A DNA stretch of 64,000 bases from Phycisphaerales bacterium. GTDB lineage: Bacteria; Planctomycetota; Phycisphaerae; UBA1845. A program made the position numbers and the translations under genes. The stretch is from NCBI GenBank assembly GCA_013140575.1, contig JABFSN010000058.1:1-64000 (forward strand), read 5' to 3'. Below, piece by piece: positions 25,405 through 35,780 of the stretch. The notes beneath the pieces are model-generated. The model made no database searches and had not been told where the DNA came from. It saw only the letters and a list, made by a program, of their open reading frames with translations. Positions within the stretch are counted from its first letter, which is position 1. Each line of letters begins with the position of its first letter.

Positions 25405-27342
25405 TTAACGCGCGCTCCTTCGGGATGCCCTGGCCTGGTCACTACCGCTATGCATGCGCCGACGCGCCTGTTTCTCGGCCGGCGACGACCGATGAACCGG
25501 ACGCCGCGTAGCGGGAACTGCAATTGACTCCAGACCGGAAAGATAGCGGCCCGTGACGGACTTTCGGGCGTTCATAATTGCGTTCAAGTCTCCGTTTGCA
25601 ACGACGTGACCGCCGTGATCGCCGGGACCGGGGCCGAAATCGACGATAGTGTCGGCCGTGCGCATGGTCTCCTCGTCGTGTTCGACCACGACCACGGTAT
25701 TCCCCATGTCGCGCAGGCGAATCAGGGAATTCAACAGACGTTGGTTGTCGCGGGCGTGCAGGCCAATGCTGGGTTCGTCGAGCACGTAGAGCACGCCGGT
25801 CAATCCCGAACCGATTTGCGCCGCCAGACGGATGCGTTGCGATTCGCCACCCGACAGGCTGGGCGCGGGCCGCTGCAGCGACAGATAGTCGACGCCCACG
25901 TCAACCAGAAACTGCAACCGCGATCGTATCTCCAACAGTGCGTCGTGGGCAATGACTTCCTGGACATCGGTGAGTTCCAATCCGGAAACGAACGCCAGGG
26001 CCTCGGCGATGGACATCGACGAACATTGATGGATCGTCGTTCCGCAAATCCTGACGGCCAACGCCTGTGGATTCAACCGGGCGCCCCTGCAAGTCGTGCA
26101 GTCGGTCATGCGCATGTACTTCTCGTAGTATCTGCGAACGAGGGCGGACTGCGCCTTGCGGTGCTTGTCGCGCAGTTCAGAAATGATCCCGTCGAAAGTA
26201 CCCCCATGCCGCCAGACGCCGCCGGACCAATTCCATTCGTAAGTTAGATGGGTATCTCCGGTGCCGTGGAGCAATGCGTGTCTCGCGGCCGGGGGAAGAC
26301 CCTTCCATGGTGACGACAATCGAATCTTGAGGTGGCGCGCGACGGCTTCATATATATGAAGACGCCAGCGGCCGATCTTGACGCGCATGGGCTCAATTGC
26401 GAGATTCAAAAACGACTTTGTCGAGTCGGGCACGAGGAGGTCCGCGTCGAAATCGAACAGTGTCCCGAGTCCATCGCACGCCGGGCACATGCCCGCGGGC
26501 GCGTTGAAGCTGAACATCTGCGGCGTCGGCGGTTCGAAGCTGATGCCGCAGTTCACGCAGGCGTAATTGGCCGACAAGAGCGTGTCCCGCGCGGCGGCGG
26601 ACCGCGTCTTCGGTCGTTCATCCTCGTCCGCAGGCCGCACGATTAGTGTGCCGCCGCCCAGTTCGAGCGCCTGTTCGATCGACTGAGCCAGTCGCGAGCG
26701 ATGAGCGGGCTTGACATCGACCCGGTCCACGACGATGTCGACGTCGTGACGGAGGTCGCGATCCAGCGCCGACTCGGAAAGGCGGACGAATTCGCCGTCG
26801 GCGCGGGCTCGTGCATATCCCCGACGGGTCATTTCCGCGAAGAGATCACGGAACTCGCCTTTCTGCTGTCTTGCCACGGGCGCCAGAATGAAGACCCGAG
26901 CGCCCTCGTGCCGCGACAGAATGGCCGCGAGAATCTGGTCCCGTGTCTGTGCGGAAATAAGCCGGTCACACAGAGTGCAGTGCTGCGTTCCGATGCGGGC
27001 GAACAGGACGCGCAGAAAATCGTGAATCTGAGTGACTGTGCCGACCGTGCTTCGCGGATTCCATCCAGTGGATTTCTGCTGAATGGAGACAGTGGGACTG
27101 AGCCCGGTAATCAGATCGACGTCGGGCTTGGCGACCTGGCCGAGGAATTGACGGGCGTACGAACTGAGTGACTCAAGATAGCGACGCTGCCCCTCGGCGT
27201 GCAGCGTGTCGAACGCCAGACTGCTCTTTCCGCTCCCGGAGACGCCGGTCAGGCAGATGAGCTGGTTTCGGGGCAGACGCAGAGATACGTTCTTGAGATT
27301 GTGGACTCGGGCGCCGCGAATGACGATTTCTTTCGGTTCCAT
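25405..27342 (-). CDS. UvrA N-terminal half as a separate protein
   Basis: 645 residues equal to a single UvrA N-terminal ATPase half. Walker A GVSGSGKSSLAFDTLHAEG, UvrB-binding region, zinc-binding Cys pairs (CTLCD, CVNCG, CPACDG), LSGGESQR signature and VLDEPSIGLHARDN are all intact. It ends in a basic tail shortly after VTGRYLSGLES, the point where UvrA normally continues into its second half. The second half is found at the start of the gene at 19390-24471, beyond two small genes. Functional only if it pairs in trans with that protein (inference). Confidence 0.88.
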   Translation of the reverse strand: MEPKEIVIRGARVHNLKNVSLRLPRNQLICLTGVSGSGKSSLAFDTLHAEGQRRYLESLSSYARQFLGQVAKPDVDLITGLSPTVSIQQKSTGWNPRSTVGTVTQIHDFLRVLFARIGTQHCTLCDRLISAQTRDQILAAILSRHEGARVFILAPVARQQKGEFRDLFAEMTRRGYARARADGEFVRLSESALDRDLRHDVDIVVDRVDVKPAHRSRLAQSIEQALELGGGTLIVRPADEDERPKTRSAAARDTLLSANYACVNCGISFEPPTPQMFSFNAPAGMCPACDGLGTLFDFDADLLVPDSTKSFLNLAIEPMRVKIGRWRLHIYEAVARHLKIRLSSPWKGLPPAARHALLHGTGDTHLTYEWNWSGGVWRHGGTFDGIISELRDKHRKAQSALVRRYYEKYMRMTDCTTCRGARLNPQALAVRICGTTIHQCSSMSIAEALAFVSGLELTDVQEVIAHDALLEIRSRLQFLVDVGVDYLSLQRPAPSLSGGESQRIRLAAQIGSGLTGVLYVLDEPSIGLHARDNQRLLNSLIRLRDMGNTVVVVEHDEETMRTADTIVDFGPGPGDHGGHVVANGDLNAIMNARKSVTGRYLSGLESIAVPATRRPVHRSSPAEKQARRRMHSGSDQARASRRSAR

Positions 27343-27405
27343 TTCATTCGCACCGCCGCAAGAAAACCACGTCGCCTATCCGATACCGGGTGCAAGACGC
27401 ATTCA

Positions 27406-28104
27406 TCACGACGGAGCGACCGGTGCGGACGGAAACCTCCGCGGTGATTTGGCAAAGCCCAGTTGCACGACACGCCAGTAACCGGCTTCACGCACCAACT
27501 GGAATTGGGCAATAACGGTCGCTTCCGGCAGATCGCTGGGATCCGCCAGTTCCAGAAACGCATAGGCCCAGTGTTCGCCGGATTGCCCGGTGTCGTAGCC
27601 CTTGCCGGGACGATCCTCGACGCGAATGCGCGTCCGGGCCGAGGCGAGATCGACGGGAAAATCGCGTTGATAGTGTCCCAGCGTCGGCGCCCAATGCCAC
27701 ACGGCCTGGCGGATGAACTCGTCCCGGCCCAGGTTGGCCTGCGACGCGCGGCGGAAAATAGTATCCGGCGCCGACACCGCCAATTGCCGGTCGAAAGCCC
27801 GCTCCCGTTTCCCCACGTCGGCGCCCGCGTCAAAATCATCGCGAATGGCCTGAAGCAGAACGTATACCACTTGTTTGGGATCGGCCGCCTGATCCAAGGT
27901 GACGCCGGCATCCGTCACGGTCGTGACGAAAACGTGTCGGGCCTGTTGTCCGACCATGCGCTCCTCGTCCGCGCAGGACGCCAAAAACACGAGCGCGATG
28001 GCCGATGCCGCAACGAATCGACCCCCAACCCGGCGGGGATGCAGGTCCGCCACCCATGACCGGCGGAGCGGCGCGCGAGCGCTGCGGTAGTCGTCTCCGT
28101 GCAT
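27406..28104 (-). CDS. Putative lipoprotein with NTF2/Tim44-like body
   Basis: A 232-residue exported protein. After ~30 residues a hydrophobic stretch FVAASAIALVFLASC ends in a lipobox (LASC), so it is likely lipid-modified on the Cys. The body has a conserved-looking C-terminus (VIAQFQLVREAGYWRVVQLGF) similar to small NTF2-like domains; this is a weak resemblance. ATG 28104 (MHGDDYRS) is used; the long upstream extension to 28758 only mirrors the opposite-strand HIT gene. Function unknown. Confidence 0.65.
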   Translation of the reverse strand: MHGDDYRSARAPLRRSWVADLHPRRVGGRFVAASAIALVFLASCADEERMVGQQARHVFVTTVTDAGVTLDQAADPKQVVYVLLQAIRDDFDAGADVGKRERAFDRQLAVSAPDTIFRRASQANLGRDEFIRQAVWHWAPTLGHYQRDFPVDLASARTRIRVEDRPGKGYDTGQSGEHWAYAFLELADPSDLPEATVIAQFQLVREAGYWRVVQLGFAKSPRRFPSAPVAPS

Positions 28105-28275
28105 GGCGATAGAGTGTAGTGACCATGCCGTGCGACGCAACCTGCCCCGCTGCTTGTTCCACGCGCACGCCGTCGTTACATTGGCGCCACCGCGGGCCGG
28201 GGAAGTCGTCCGCGGGGAGCGTTCGGGCACAGGTGTTGGTTCCGCGACGGTTTTTCCGCTGGAGGCCGGGGAGTA

Positions 28276-28794
28276 TTGGCCGAGGTCAATCGCAATCTGT
28301 GGGCCCCTTGGCGGATGGAGTACATCGGGTCCCTTTCGCCGGAACACGCGGAGGCCGGATGTTTCCTGTGCCGCTATTGGTCGCGTCCCGCCGCTGACGA
28401 GCACCACGGCGTGGTATGGCGCGGGAAGCGGGCGTTCGTGACCATGAACCGATTTCCGTACACCAACGGACACCTGATCATCGCACCCGAAACGCACACC
28501 GGGACGCTGGACGAACTCGACGCGGAGGTGTTCGCCGAGATGAACGAGTTCGTGCGGCGCTCCGTCCGGTTGCTCGGCGAAGTGGCCCAGGCACAGGGAT
28601 TCAATATCGGCATGAATTTGAACCGCTGCGCGGGCGCGGGTTTGCCCGATCACGTCCACGCCCACGTGGTGCCACGCTGGGCGGGCGATACGAATTTCAT
28701 GGCCATCGTCGGCGACGTACGGGTCATTCCCGAGGCGCTGGATGCCCAGTACCGCCAACTCGTTTCGGGCGCCGAACGGCTGGGATTCCGCTAG
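28276..28794 (+). CDS. HIT-family hydrolase (Ap4A phosphorylase-like)
   Basis: Histidine-triad nucleotide hydrolase or transferase. The catalytic triad is HVHAHVVPRW near residue 126, and the conserved RFPYTNGHLIIAP and LWAPWRMEYI motifs match the branch related to AP-4-A phosphorylases. CFLC near the N-terminus with a later His could bind zinc. 172 residues. The start is TTG 28276 just after GGGGAG. dGTPase follows closely on the same strand. Confidence 0.85.
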   Translation: MAEVNRNLWAPWRMEYIGSLSPEHAEAGCFLCRYWSRPAADEHHGVVWRGKRAFVTMNRFPYTNGHLIIAPETHTGTLDELDAEVFAEMNEFVRRSVRLLGEVAQAQGFNIGMNLNRCAGAGLPDHVHAHVVPRWAGDTNFMAIVGDVRVIPEALDAQYRQLVSGAERLGFR

Positions 28795-28815
28795 TTGACC
28801 ACGGGGGCGATTTCA

Positions 28816-30006
28816 ATGCGACCGGGTCGGAACCAGGCCGGCGCCGCCACGGGGAAGTTGGCGCCCTATGCCGTCCACACCGAAACATCCCGCGGCCGCG
28901 TGCATGTCGAATCGACGGAGTCGGGGGATTGCCCGTTCGAAGGCGATCGACGGCGCATCCTGTCGTGTGCCGCATTTCGAAGGCTGCAATTCAAGGCCCA
29001 GGTTTTCACCGATCAGCGGCACGATCATTTTCGCACCCGTTTGACGCACACGCTCGAGGTGGCCGACATCGCCCGGCGCTTGGCGGCCGCGTTGCAGGCG
29101 AATGAACGGCCGACCGAGTGCATCGCCTTGGCCCACGACCTCGGCCACCCCCCGTTCGGACACGCGGGCGAACGCGCCCTGGACGCGGCGATGGCCGGGC
29201 ACGGCGGGTTCGAACACAACACCCGTTCGCTGCGCGTCGTCGATTTTCTCGAGCATCCCTACCCGACGCATCGCGGTTTGAATCTGACGTTCGAGGTTCG
29301 GGAGGGGTTGCTGACCCATCACACGCGGTACGATCGGGCGTATTCCATGGATTCGAGCCCGGTCGGTTCCACGGAATTGCCCATCGCCGGCCGATTCCCA
29401 AGCGTCGAAAGCCAGATCGCATCGATCGCCGATCGCATCGCCTACGACGGTCACGATATCGAGGACGCGCTCGGGGCTGGGATTCTGGGCGAGCCGGAGT
29501 TGATGGACGTTTCCCTGTGGCGGGAAGCTTCCGCCGAGTGGCGGATCGACCATCCGTCGTCCCCGCTGGCCGCCCTGCGCCGCCCGATCTTGGATCGATT
29601 GGTCGCACGGTGCGTTGCCGACGTGGCCGCCGAATCGACAGCTCGGCTGCAACGGCTGAACCCAAAAAACGTCGATGCCGTGCGGTCGGCCAACGAGCCG
29701 GTGGTCGCGTTTTCCGAGTCGTTTGGAGCCGCCGTCGCCGAATTGGAATCGTTCCTGCAGGATCGCATTTATCGTCACCCGAACATCGTCGACGCCGATC
29801 AAGCCGCGGCGACGATTGTGGGACACGTGTTCGACAAATTCGTGCGCCAACCGGAACGCATGCCCGGGCGATTCGCCGCCCGCGTTTCCGATCAAGGGTT
29901 GCATCCGGTGATATGCGATTACGTCGCGGGCATGACCGACCGGTTCTGCCGCGACGAGCACGCGCGGTGGATCGGCGATGAGTCGCCGCCCCAACTCCCG
30001 GCGTAG
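28816..30006 (+). CDS. dgt: dGTPase-like HD-domain triphosphohydrolase
   Basis: Hydrolyses dNTPs to deoxynucleoside and tripolyphosphate, controlling nucleotide pools. Metal-binding HD residues are seen in RTRLTHTLEVADIAR and AHDLGHPPFGHAGE, with the last Asp in SIADRIAYDGHD. 396 residues, the shorter dGTPase-like type. ATG 28816 follows GGGGGCG; TTG 28795 right after the HIT stop is an alternative that would abut the genes. Confidence 0.88.
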   Translation: MRPGRNQAGAATGKLAPYAVHTETSRGRVHVESTESGDCPFEGDRRRILSCAAFRRLQFKAQVFTDQRHDHFRTRLTHTLEVADIARRLAAALQANERPTECIALAHDLGHPPFGHAGERALDAAMAGHGGFEHNTRSLRVVDFLEHPYPTHRGLNLTFEVREGLLTHHTRYDRAYSMDSSPVGSTELPIAGRFPSVESQIASIADRIAYDGHDIEDALGAGILGEPELMDVSLWREASAEWRIDHPSSPLAALRRPILDRLVARCVADVAAESTARLQRLNPKNVDAVRSANEPVVAFSESFGAAVAELESFLQDRIYRHPNIVDADQAAATIVGHVFDKFVRQPERMPGRFAARVSDQGLHPVICDYVAGMTDRFCRDEHARWIGDESPPQLPA

Positions 30007-30049
30007 TCGCCGTCGTTTCGCCACGTGCGTACCGTGATTAGCAGGCGGG

Positions 30050-31357
30050 CTACCGTCGCCGGCCCCGGGCCGGGCGGAACTTGCTTCCCAGCGTCTTCCG
30101 GGGCGCCGTCATCGGCGGCGGCGCCGCGGCCTTCCCCGTCGCTCCGCTGAATACCGGCTGGTCGTAGCGCGATTTTGGTCCCGCGGGAGCGGTCGCCATC
30201 GGTTCGTCCGGCATCGGCGACGGCGTGAATCCGTCGTATCTCGCCTCGGCCACCATCTTGTTGATCAGCTTTTCGATTTGGGTCAATTGCGACCCCTCGT
30301 CGCGGGTCACGAAACTGATGGCCCGGCCGCCCAGCCCCATCCGCGCCGTCCGCCCGATGCGGTGTACGTACACCTGCGGATCGACCGGCAGGTCGTAATT
30401 GATGATGTGCGAGATGGCCGAAACGTCGATCCCGCGGGAGGCCAAATCCGTCGCCACCAGCATTCGAATCTGGTGCTTGCGGAAATGGTCCATCACCTTT
30501 TCGCGGCGCTGTTGAACCAGATCCCCGTGGATCTCCTTGGCATCGACGCCGTCGGCGTGCAGTTTTTTCGTTAGCTTGCGGGCCGCGTGCTTCGTGTTGC
30601 AGAACACGATGGTCAGTTTGGGATCTTCCGTCCGGAGGATGGCCTGGAGGAGCCGGTACTTGTCGTACCGCTCGACGCTGCAGTACACCTGATCGACCTC
30701 CTCGACGGTCAGCTCGTCCCGCGAGACGTCAATCTCGGCCGGTTCGCGCATGTATTGTTTGGCCAGCCGGCGGATTTCATCGTCGATGGTGGCCGACACG
30801 AACACCGTCTGCCGCGGCGTCGGCAGTTGGGACAAGATGCGCCGAATGTCATCGCGGAAGCCGATATCCAGCATCCGGTCGACCTCGTCCAGAATGCTGA
30901 TCCGCACCCCGCTGACGTCCAGCACCCGCCGCCCCATGAGGTCCATCACCCGGCCCGGCGTCCCCACCACGAAATGCGGCTTGCGGCCCAGAAGGTGTAC
31001 CTGGGTCTGGACCTTCTGCCCGCCGTACACCGGCACGCTGTTGACCCCGGTCCCCTCCGCCAGCCGGCGAACCTCGGCGACCACCTGCACCGCCAACTCC
31101 CGCGTGGGCACCAGGCACAACACCTGGCAGGCCTTCGCGGGATCGACCATCTGCAGGGCGGGAATGGCAAACGCGGCGGTTTTGCCCGTGCCCGTGCGCG
31201 CCTGACCCAGAATATCCCGGCCCTCCAGGGCGACGGGAATCATGGCTCGTTGGATTTCGGAGGGTTCGGAAAACTTCATCTTCGCCAACGCCCGCAGGAA
31301 CGGGACGTCGACGCCGAGTTCGGCGAACGCACGCGGTAAGTCACGATGTGTCTGCAT
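30050..31357 (-). CDS. DEAD-box ATP-dependent RNA helicase
   Basis: RNA helicase remodelling structured RNA. Q-motif region (FSEPSEIQRAMIPVAL), motif I ARTGTGKTAA, Ia PTRELAVQV, Ib TPGRVMDL, motif II DEVD (Val where most members have Ala), motif III SAT, and VI HRIGRTARMG are all present. 435 residues with a basic, Pro-rich C-terminal tail (~390-435) likely to bind RNA. It is convergent with dgt, 43 bases apart. Confidence 0.92.
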   Translation of the reverse strand: MQTHRDLPRAFAELGVDVPFLRALAKMKFSEPSEIQRAMIPVALEGRDILGQARTGTGKTAAFAIPALQMVDPAKACQVLCLVPTRELAVQVVAEVRRLAEGTGVNSVPVYGGQKVQTQVHLLGRKPHFVVGTPGRVMDLMGRRVLDVSGVRISILDEVDRMLDIGFRDDIRRILSQLPTPRQTVFVSATIDDEIRRLAKQYMREPAEIDVSRDELTVEEVDQVYCSVERYDKYRLLQAILRTEDPKLTIVFCNTKHAARKLTKKLHADGVDAKEIHGDLVQQRREKVMDHFRKHQIRMLVATDLASRGIDVSAISHIINYDLPVDPQVYVHRIGRTARMGLGGRAISFVTRDEGSQLTQIEKLINKMVAEARYDGFTPSPMPDEPMATAPAGPKSRYDQPVFSGATGKAAAPPPMTAPRKTLGSKFRPARGRRR

Positions 31358-31438
31358 TGACCCTTGTTGTCACTCCCTGGTGGACCGGGTGGCGTCGGCA
31401 ATCTAACGACCGCGACCGCCCCTGTAAAGCCTCGACCG

Positions 31439-31633
31439 CTACCAATCCTTGCCCATGGTGATCCACAGGTGGACCATGTAGGCGAAAATGGGAGCGCTGA
31501 CCAGCGCCCCGACGATATCGCGGGTCTCTATTTTCCCTTCCACGGCCAGCGCGATCCCGAAGCCGATGACCACCAAGGTCAACGTAGCCGCCAGGATCTT
31601 GGCGAAAACCGCGGGAACAAACGGCAGATTCAT
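31439..31633 (-). CDS. Small two-helix membrane protein
   Basis: 64 residues, with two hydrophobic segments (ILAATLTLVVIGFGIALAV and ALVSAPIFAYMVHLWITM) separated by the charged EGKIETRD turn. ATG 31633 starts the membrane protein, though its ribosome site is weak. The family is not recognised. It lies between the helicase and the CPBP protease, all on the minus strand. Confidence 0.5.
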   Translation of the reverse strand: MNLPFVPAVFAKILAATLTLVVIGFGIALAVEGKIETRDIVGALVSAPIFAYMVHLWITMGKDW

Positions 31634-31725
31634 GACCAACAACCCAACCCACGACGGAACCCGGCTTCGTCGGGACGGAATCAGTATAGATGACGGCCCG
31701 TCGGCGATCAACGCGTTCGGTCCAT

Positions 31726-32499
31726 TTATCGCCAATCCGGGTAGGCGTAGTACAAGCCCATGAACTGGATCCCGTTGAACAGGGTGTGGCCGATGATTGC
31801 CGGCACCACCGACCGCGTGGCCAACGTCAGCACCGCCCACACCACGCCGATCCCAAACAGCGGGATTACGATCACCGGAACTTGCTGCCCCCAATGAACG
31901 GCGGAAAATGCGACCGCGCTCAGGATCACCGCCACCGCGGCGCTTCCCGTCGCCCGCCGCAGCCGGGTCAGTAGGTACCCCCGGAATATCAACTCCTCGT
32001 AGAAACCGACCGCGGCGCAGACCGCCAGCAACGCGACGGGCGGCCACCGGGGGATTTGTTCGGCGATTTTTTCGGGGTTATCCTGAAACGCCTCGATCAC
32101 CCCGGGGTCCATCAGATACAGCATCCCCATGGTGGCGAACAAGGTCAAAAACGCCAGCAGCCCGCCGCCGACGCCCAGCAACCCCATCGCCCACCACGGA
32201 CGCGCGCACAAACCGACCGACGCCGCCCGTTGACCCCGCCTCCGCCACGTCAGATGCACGACGGAGGTAAGCACCGCCCCGCGAAATAACGTCGCCAGGA
32301 CGGGAATCACCCGCGGGTCGGCGGCCGCGTCCGCGTCGATCCACATCAACGCCGCCCGTTCGATGACCTCGGACACGACTACCATCAGGACAAGAAGCGC
32401 GGCCAGGTCCAACCACGCGACGCGCCGGGGCATGTCGTCGAGCAACATGGGGTGGGTCAATAGACCGGGTTGCGGGAAAACGCGGACGGGTCGAGCCAT
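31726..32499 (-). CDS. CPBP-family intramembrane metalloprotease
   Basis: Membrane-embedded glutamic/metal-dependent protease of the CPBP (CAAX protease/Abi) family, about 8 helices in 257 residues. The catalytic motifs EELIFRGYL, FSAVHWG and HTLFNGIQ are intact. ATG 32499 with GGGGCG upstream is preferred over the track's longer frame from 32607. Bacterial members are often tied to bacteriocin processing or immunity; no such genes are adjacent. Confidence 0.85.
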   Translation of the reverse strand: MARPVRVFPQPGLLTHPMLLDDMPRRVAWLDLAALLVLMVVVSEVIERAALMWIDADAAADPRVIPVLATLFRGAVLTSVVHLTWRRRGQRAASVGLCARPWWAMGLLGVGGGLLAFLTLFATMGMLYLMDPGVIEAFQDNPEKIAEQIPRWPPVALLAVCAAVGFYEELIFRGYLLTRLRRATGSAAVAVILSAVAFSAVHWGQQVPVIVIPLFGIGVVWAVLTLATRSVVPAIIGHTLFNGIQFMGLYYAYPDWR

Positions 32500-32687
32500 G
32501 GGAATCGCCCCGCGCGACCAGTCCCCGACGTCGTCGTGTACTACATTGTAATCGCCATTTACGCCCATCGGCCATGCACTGTGTGCGATCGCGCGCCGCT
32601 CGTCCACCGGCGGGCAGACCGGAATCCGTGACGCGATGAGGCCCGCAAGTTCAACGGAATTCCCGCACCCAATGGCGGCTGTCGGTT

Positions 32688-33446
32688 TCAGGTGGCGGGT
32701 CGCGCGCCCTCCGTTGCGGCCGGTTCGGTCAATTCCAGGAAGATGGCTTCCAGCGTGTGCTGCCGGGTCGAGCCGGCGCGGAGTTCGGCCAGCGTTCCGA
32801 CCGCGATGAGGCGTCCGTGGTCGATGATGCCGATGCGGTCGGCGACGGCCTCGGCGACCTCCAGCGTGTGGGTGGACATGAACACGGCCCCCCCCGAACG
32901 GGTGATTTCGACAAACAGGTCCTTGACCGTGCGAACGGTTTTGGGGTCCAGCCCGATCATCGGCTCGTCGATCACCAGCACGCGCGGCTGGTGAAGAAGG
33001 GCGGCGGCCAGCACGACGCGCTGTTTCATGCCGTGAGAGTAGCCGCCGGTCAGGCGATCAAGGAATGTGGACATATCCAGCCGTTCGATCAACAGGGCGA
33101 TGCGCGGGTCGCGTTCGCGGGGGTCGATGCGGTACATGTCGCTGACGAAGTGCAGAAACTCCCGCCCGGTCAGCTTCTCGTACAGGAACGGCTGATCGGG
33201 GACGTAGGCGAGCTGTGCCTTGGCCAGAAGACCGTCGGTGCCCATGCGGTGCCCGCACACGCTGACCGTGCCCTGATTGGGCAGCAGCAGCCCCGCGATC
33301 ATCTTAATGGTCGTGGTCTTGCCGGCCCCGTTGGGACCGAGAAAGGCGAACAATTCGCCGGCCGGCACCGACAGGGACAGATTCTCGACGGCGACCTTGT
33401 CGCCGTAACGCTTCATTACCGAATCAAGTGTGATCGCATCGGCCAT
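32688..33446 (-). CDS. ABC transporter ATP-binding protein
   Basis: 252-residue ATPase with Walker A GPNGAGKTT, signature YSHGMKQR, Walker B VLVIDEPMIGLD and the H-loop STHTLEVAE. It resembles the CcmA/NatA-type exporters that pair with a separate membrane protein, but no permease is adjacent, so the substrate is unknown. ATG 33446 gives the family start MADAITLDSV. Confidence 0.85.
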   Translation of the reverse strand: MADAITLDSVMKRYGDKVAVENLSLSVPAGELFAFLGPNGAGKTTTIKMIAGLLLPNQGTVSVCGHRMGTDGLLAKAQLAYVPDQPFLYEKLTGREFLHFVSDMYRIDPRERDPRIALLIERLDMSTFLDRLTGGYSHGMKQRVVLAAALLHQPRVLVIDEPMIGLDPKTVRTVKDLFVEITRSGGAVFMSTHTLEVAEAVADRIGIIDHGRLIAVGTLAELRAGSTRQHTLEAIFLELTEPAATEGARPAT

Positions 33447-33681
33447 GACGCCTGCCCGCCGGAGTCCGGCTCGTTCCCCTTCAATTCTAGCGGCGAAATG
33501 CAGGTAAGACGATGGCATTCCGGGCTGCCTATCCTGTGGGCTGGGTTCGATGTCGCATTGCACGGCGCGTCCGCAGCCGCCCGATTGCCAGCGCGCTTCA
33601 CGTTGGTCAAGATAATGGGTCCGGTGGATTTCGGTCTGCACGATCGGTGTTTCCGCCGGTTAATGTCCACGGGGGTGAACC

Positions 33682-35361
33682 ATGACGGAGGCAACGCATC
33701 GAGCTACACCATCACGCGCCATCCGCGCCCCGCGCGGACCGCAGATAACCTGCAAAGCATGGCCGCAGGAGGCGGCCATGCGGATGATTATGAACAATCT
33801 CGACCCCGAGGTGGCCGAAAAGCCGGACGAGTTGATCGTCTACGGCGGCAGCGGGAAGGCGGCGCGGAGCTGGGCCGATTTTGACCGCATCGTAGCCGCA
33901 TTGAAGGTACTGGAATCTGATGAAACGCTGCTGGTTCAGTCCGGACGGGCCGTCGGGGTGGTGCGGACCCACGCCGACGCGCCGCGGGTGCTGATCGCCA
34001 ATTCGCTGCTGGTGCCGCATTGGGCCACGTGGGACGAATTCCGCCGGCTGGAGGCGATGGGCCTGACCATGTTCGGGCAGATGACCGCGGGTAGTTGGAT
34101 CTACATCGGCACGCAGGGAATCCTACAGGGTACCTATGAAACGCTGGGCGCGTGCGCCCGGAGGGATTTCGGCGGGTCGTTGAAGGGGCGGCTGGTCGTA
34201 ACCGGTGGACTGGGGGGCATGGGCGGGGCCCAACCGCTGGCCGTCACCATGAACGAGGGCGTGTGCCTGGTCGCCGAAGTTGATCCGGCTCGCGTCGAAC
34301 GACGCATCCGCGACCGTTACTGCGATCGATCGACGGCGAACATGGACGAGGCCATCAGACTGTGTCTGGACGCGAAATCGAAGGGAACGGCGTTGTCGGT
34401 GGCGTGGATCGGAAACGCGGCCGACCTGTTGGCCGAACTGATCCGGCGTAACGTCGTGCCGGACGTAGTGACCGACCAAACGTCCGCCCACGACGCGTTG
34501 CAGGGGTACGTGCCCAACGGAATGACGTTCGCGGCCACGGTTGACCTGCGGCAATCCGATCCTGATCGATACATCCGGGAGTCGATGCGTACCATGGGCG
34601 AACACGTCACGTCGATGTTGGAACTGCGCCGGCGAGGGGCGATCACGTTCGACTACGGCAACAACATCCGCGGACAGGCCGTGCAGGTGGGCGTCAAGAA
34701 TGCGTTCGACATTCCCGGATTCGTTCCGGAATTCATCCGCCCGCTGTTTTGCGAGGGGCAGGGCCCATTCCGATGGGTGGCGCTTTCCGGCGATCCGAAG
34801 GACATCGCCCGCACGGATCGGGCCGTCGTGGAGACATTTCCCGGCAACGAGCATCTGGTGCGATGGATCAAACTGGCCGCTGAGCGCGTCGCTTTCCAAG
34901 GACTGCCCGCGCGGATCTGCTGGTTGGGTTACGGCGAACGGGCGAAGATGGGGCTGGTGTTCAACGATCTGGTCGCGAAGGGCGAGATTTCGGCGCCCAT
35001 CGTCATCGGCCGGGACCATCTCGACTGCGGTTCGGTGGCCTCCCCGAACCGCGAAACCGAAGGAATGAAGGACGGTTCCGACGCGATCGCCGATTGGCCG
35101 ATATTGAATGCGTTATTGAACACGGCGTGCGGAGCGAGCTGGGTCAGCGTGCACCACGGCGGAGGCGTGGGGATCGGTTACGCCATACATGCAGGGCAGG
35201 TGACGGTCGCCGACGGCACGCCCGAAGCCGCGCGGCGTTTGGAACGCGTGCTGACGGCCGATCCCGCAACCGGCGTCATCCGCCACGCGGACGCGGGGTA
35301 CGACGAGGCTATTCGCGTGGCGCACGAACGGGGCGTTCAGATTCCGGGACTGGGTCGATGA
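33682..35361 (+). CDS. hutU: Urocanate hydratase
   Basis: Second step of histidine degradation: urocanate plus water to imidazolone propionate with tightly bound [22 protein letters not shown] is the NAD-binding signature, and [28 protein letters not shown] and [16 protein letters not shown] match the family closely. 559 residues, full length; the first ~30 residues are variable. ATG 33682 follows GGGGGTG. No other hut gene is in the window. Confidence 0.95.
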   Translation: MTEATHRATPSRAIRAPRGPQITCKAWPQEAAMRMIMNNLDPEVAEKPDELIVYGGSGKAARSWADFDRIVAALKVLESDETLLVQSGRAVGVVRTHADAPRVLIANSLLVPHWATWDEFRRLEAMGLTMFGQMTAGSWIYIGTQGILQGTYETLGACARRDFGGSLKGRLVVTGGLGGMGGAQPLAVTMNEGVCLVAEVDPARVERRIRDRYCDRSTANMDEAIRLCLDAKSKGTALSVAWIGNAADLLAELIRRNVVPDVVTDQTSAHDALQGYVPNGMTFAATVDLRQSDPDRYIRESMRTMGEHVTSMLELRRRGAITFDYGNNIRGQAVQVGVKNAFDIPGFVPEFIRPLFCEGQGPFRWVALSGDPKDIARTDRAVVETFPGNEHLVRWIKLAAERVAFQGLPARICWLGYGERAKMGLVFNDLVAKGEISAPIVIGRDHLDCGSVASPNRETEGMKDGSDAIADWPILNALLNTACGASWVSVHHGGGVGIGYAIHAGQVTVADGTPEAARRLERVLTADPATGVIRHADAGYDEAIRVAHERGVQIPGLGR

Positions 35362-35765
35362 GCGCCGTGTCCGGACGGAAACCACGTGTGCTGGATGTCG
35401 GCAATTGCGATCCCGATCATGCGGCGATCCGCCGGTTATTGGATCGGTTCGACACGCACGTCGATCGGGTAATGTTCGTCGACGAGGCGATGGCTGCGCT
35501 GCGCGAATCGACGTACGACCTCGTTCTGGTGAATCGATTGGTTTTTGCGGATTCGAGCGACGGGTTGGAACTGGTCACGCGGATGCAGGCCGATCCGCAG
35601 ATTCGCGACACACCCGTCATGATGATTTCAAATTTCGCGGACGCCCAACAACGAGCCGTCGCGGCCGGCGCGCGACCCGGATTCGGCAAGTCCGCGTTGG
35701 ATGATCCGCGGACGATGGCGCTTTTGTCGAGCTATCTGGGCGCGCCCGTGCCGCACCCCCGATAG
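35358..35765 (+). CDS. Degenerate receiver-domain protein
   Basis: 135 residues with the fold of a response-regulator receiver. The acidic pocket (DPDH) and the conserved Lys (GFGKSAL) are present, but the phospho-acceptor Asp is replaced by Asn59 ([11 protein letters not shown]). It therefore probably cannot be phosphorylated and acts, if at all, as a docking domain. Its ATG overlaps the hutU stop (ATGA), suggesting translational coupling with no obvious functional link. Confidence 0.72.
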   Translation: MSAVSGRKPRVLDVGNCDPDHAAIRRLLDRFDTHVDRVMFVDEAMAALRESTYDLVLVNRLVFADSSDGLELVTRMQADPQIRDTPVMMISNFADAQQRAVAAGARPGFGKSALDDPRTMALLSSYLGAPVPHPR

Positions 35766-35780
35766 TCGCCGACTGTTCGA

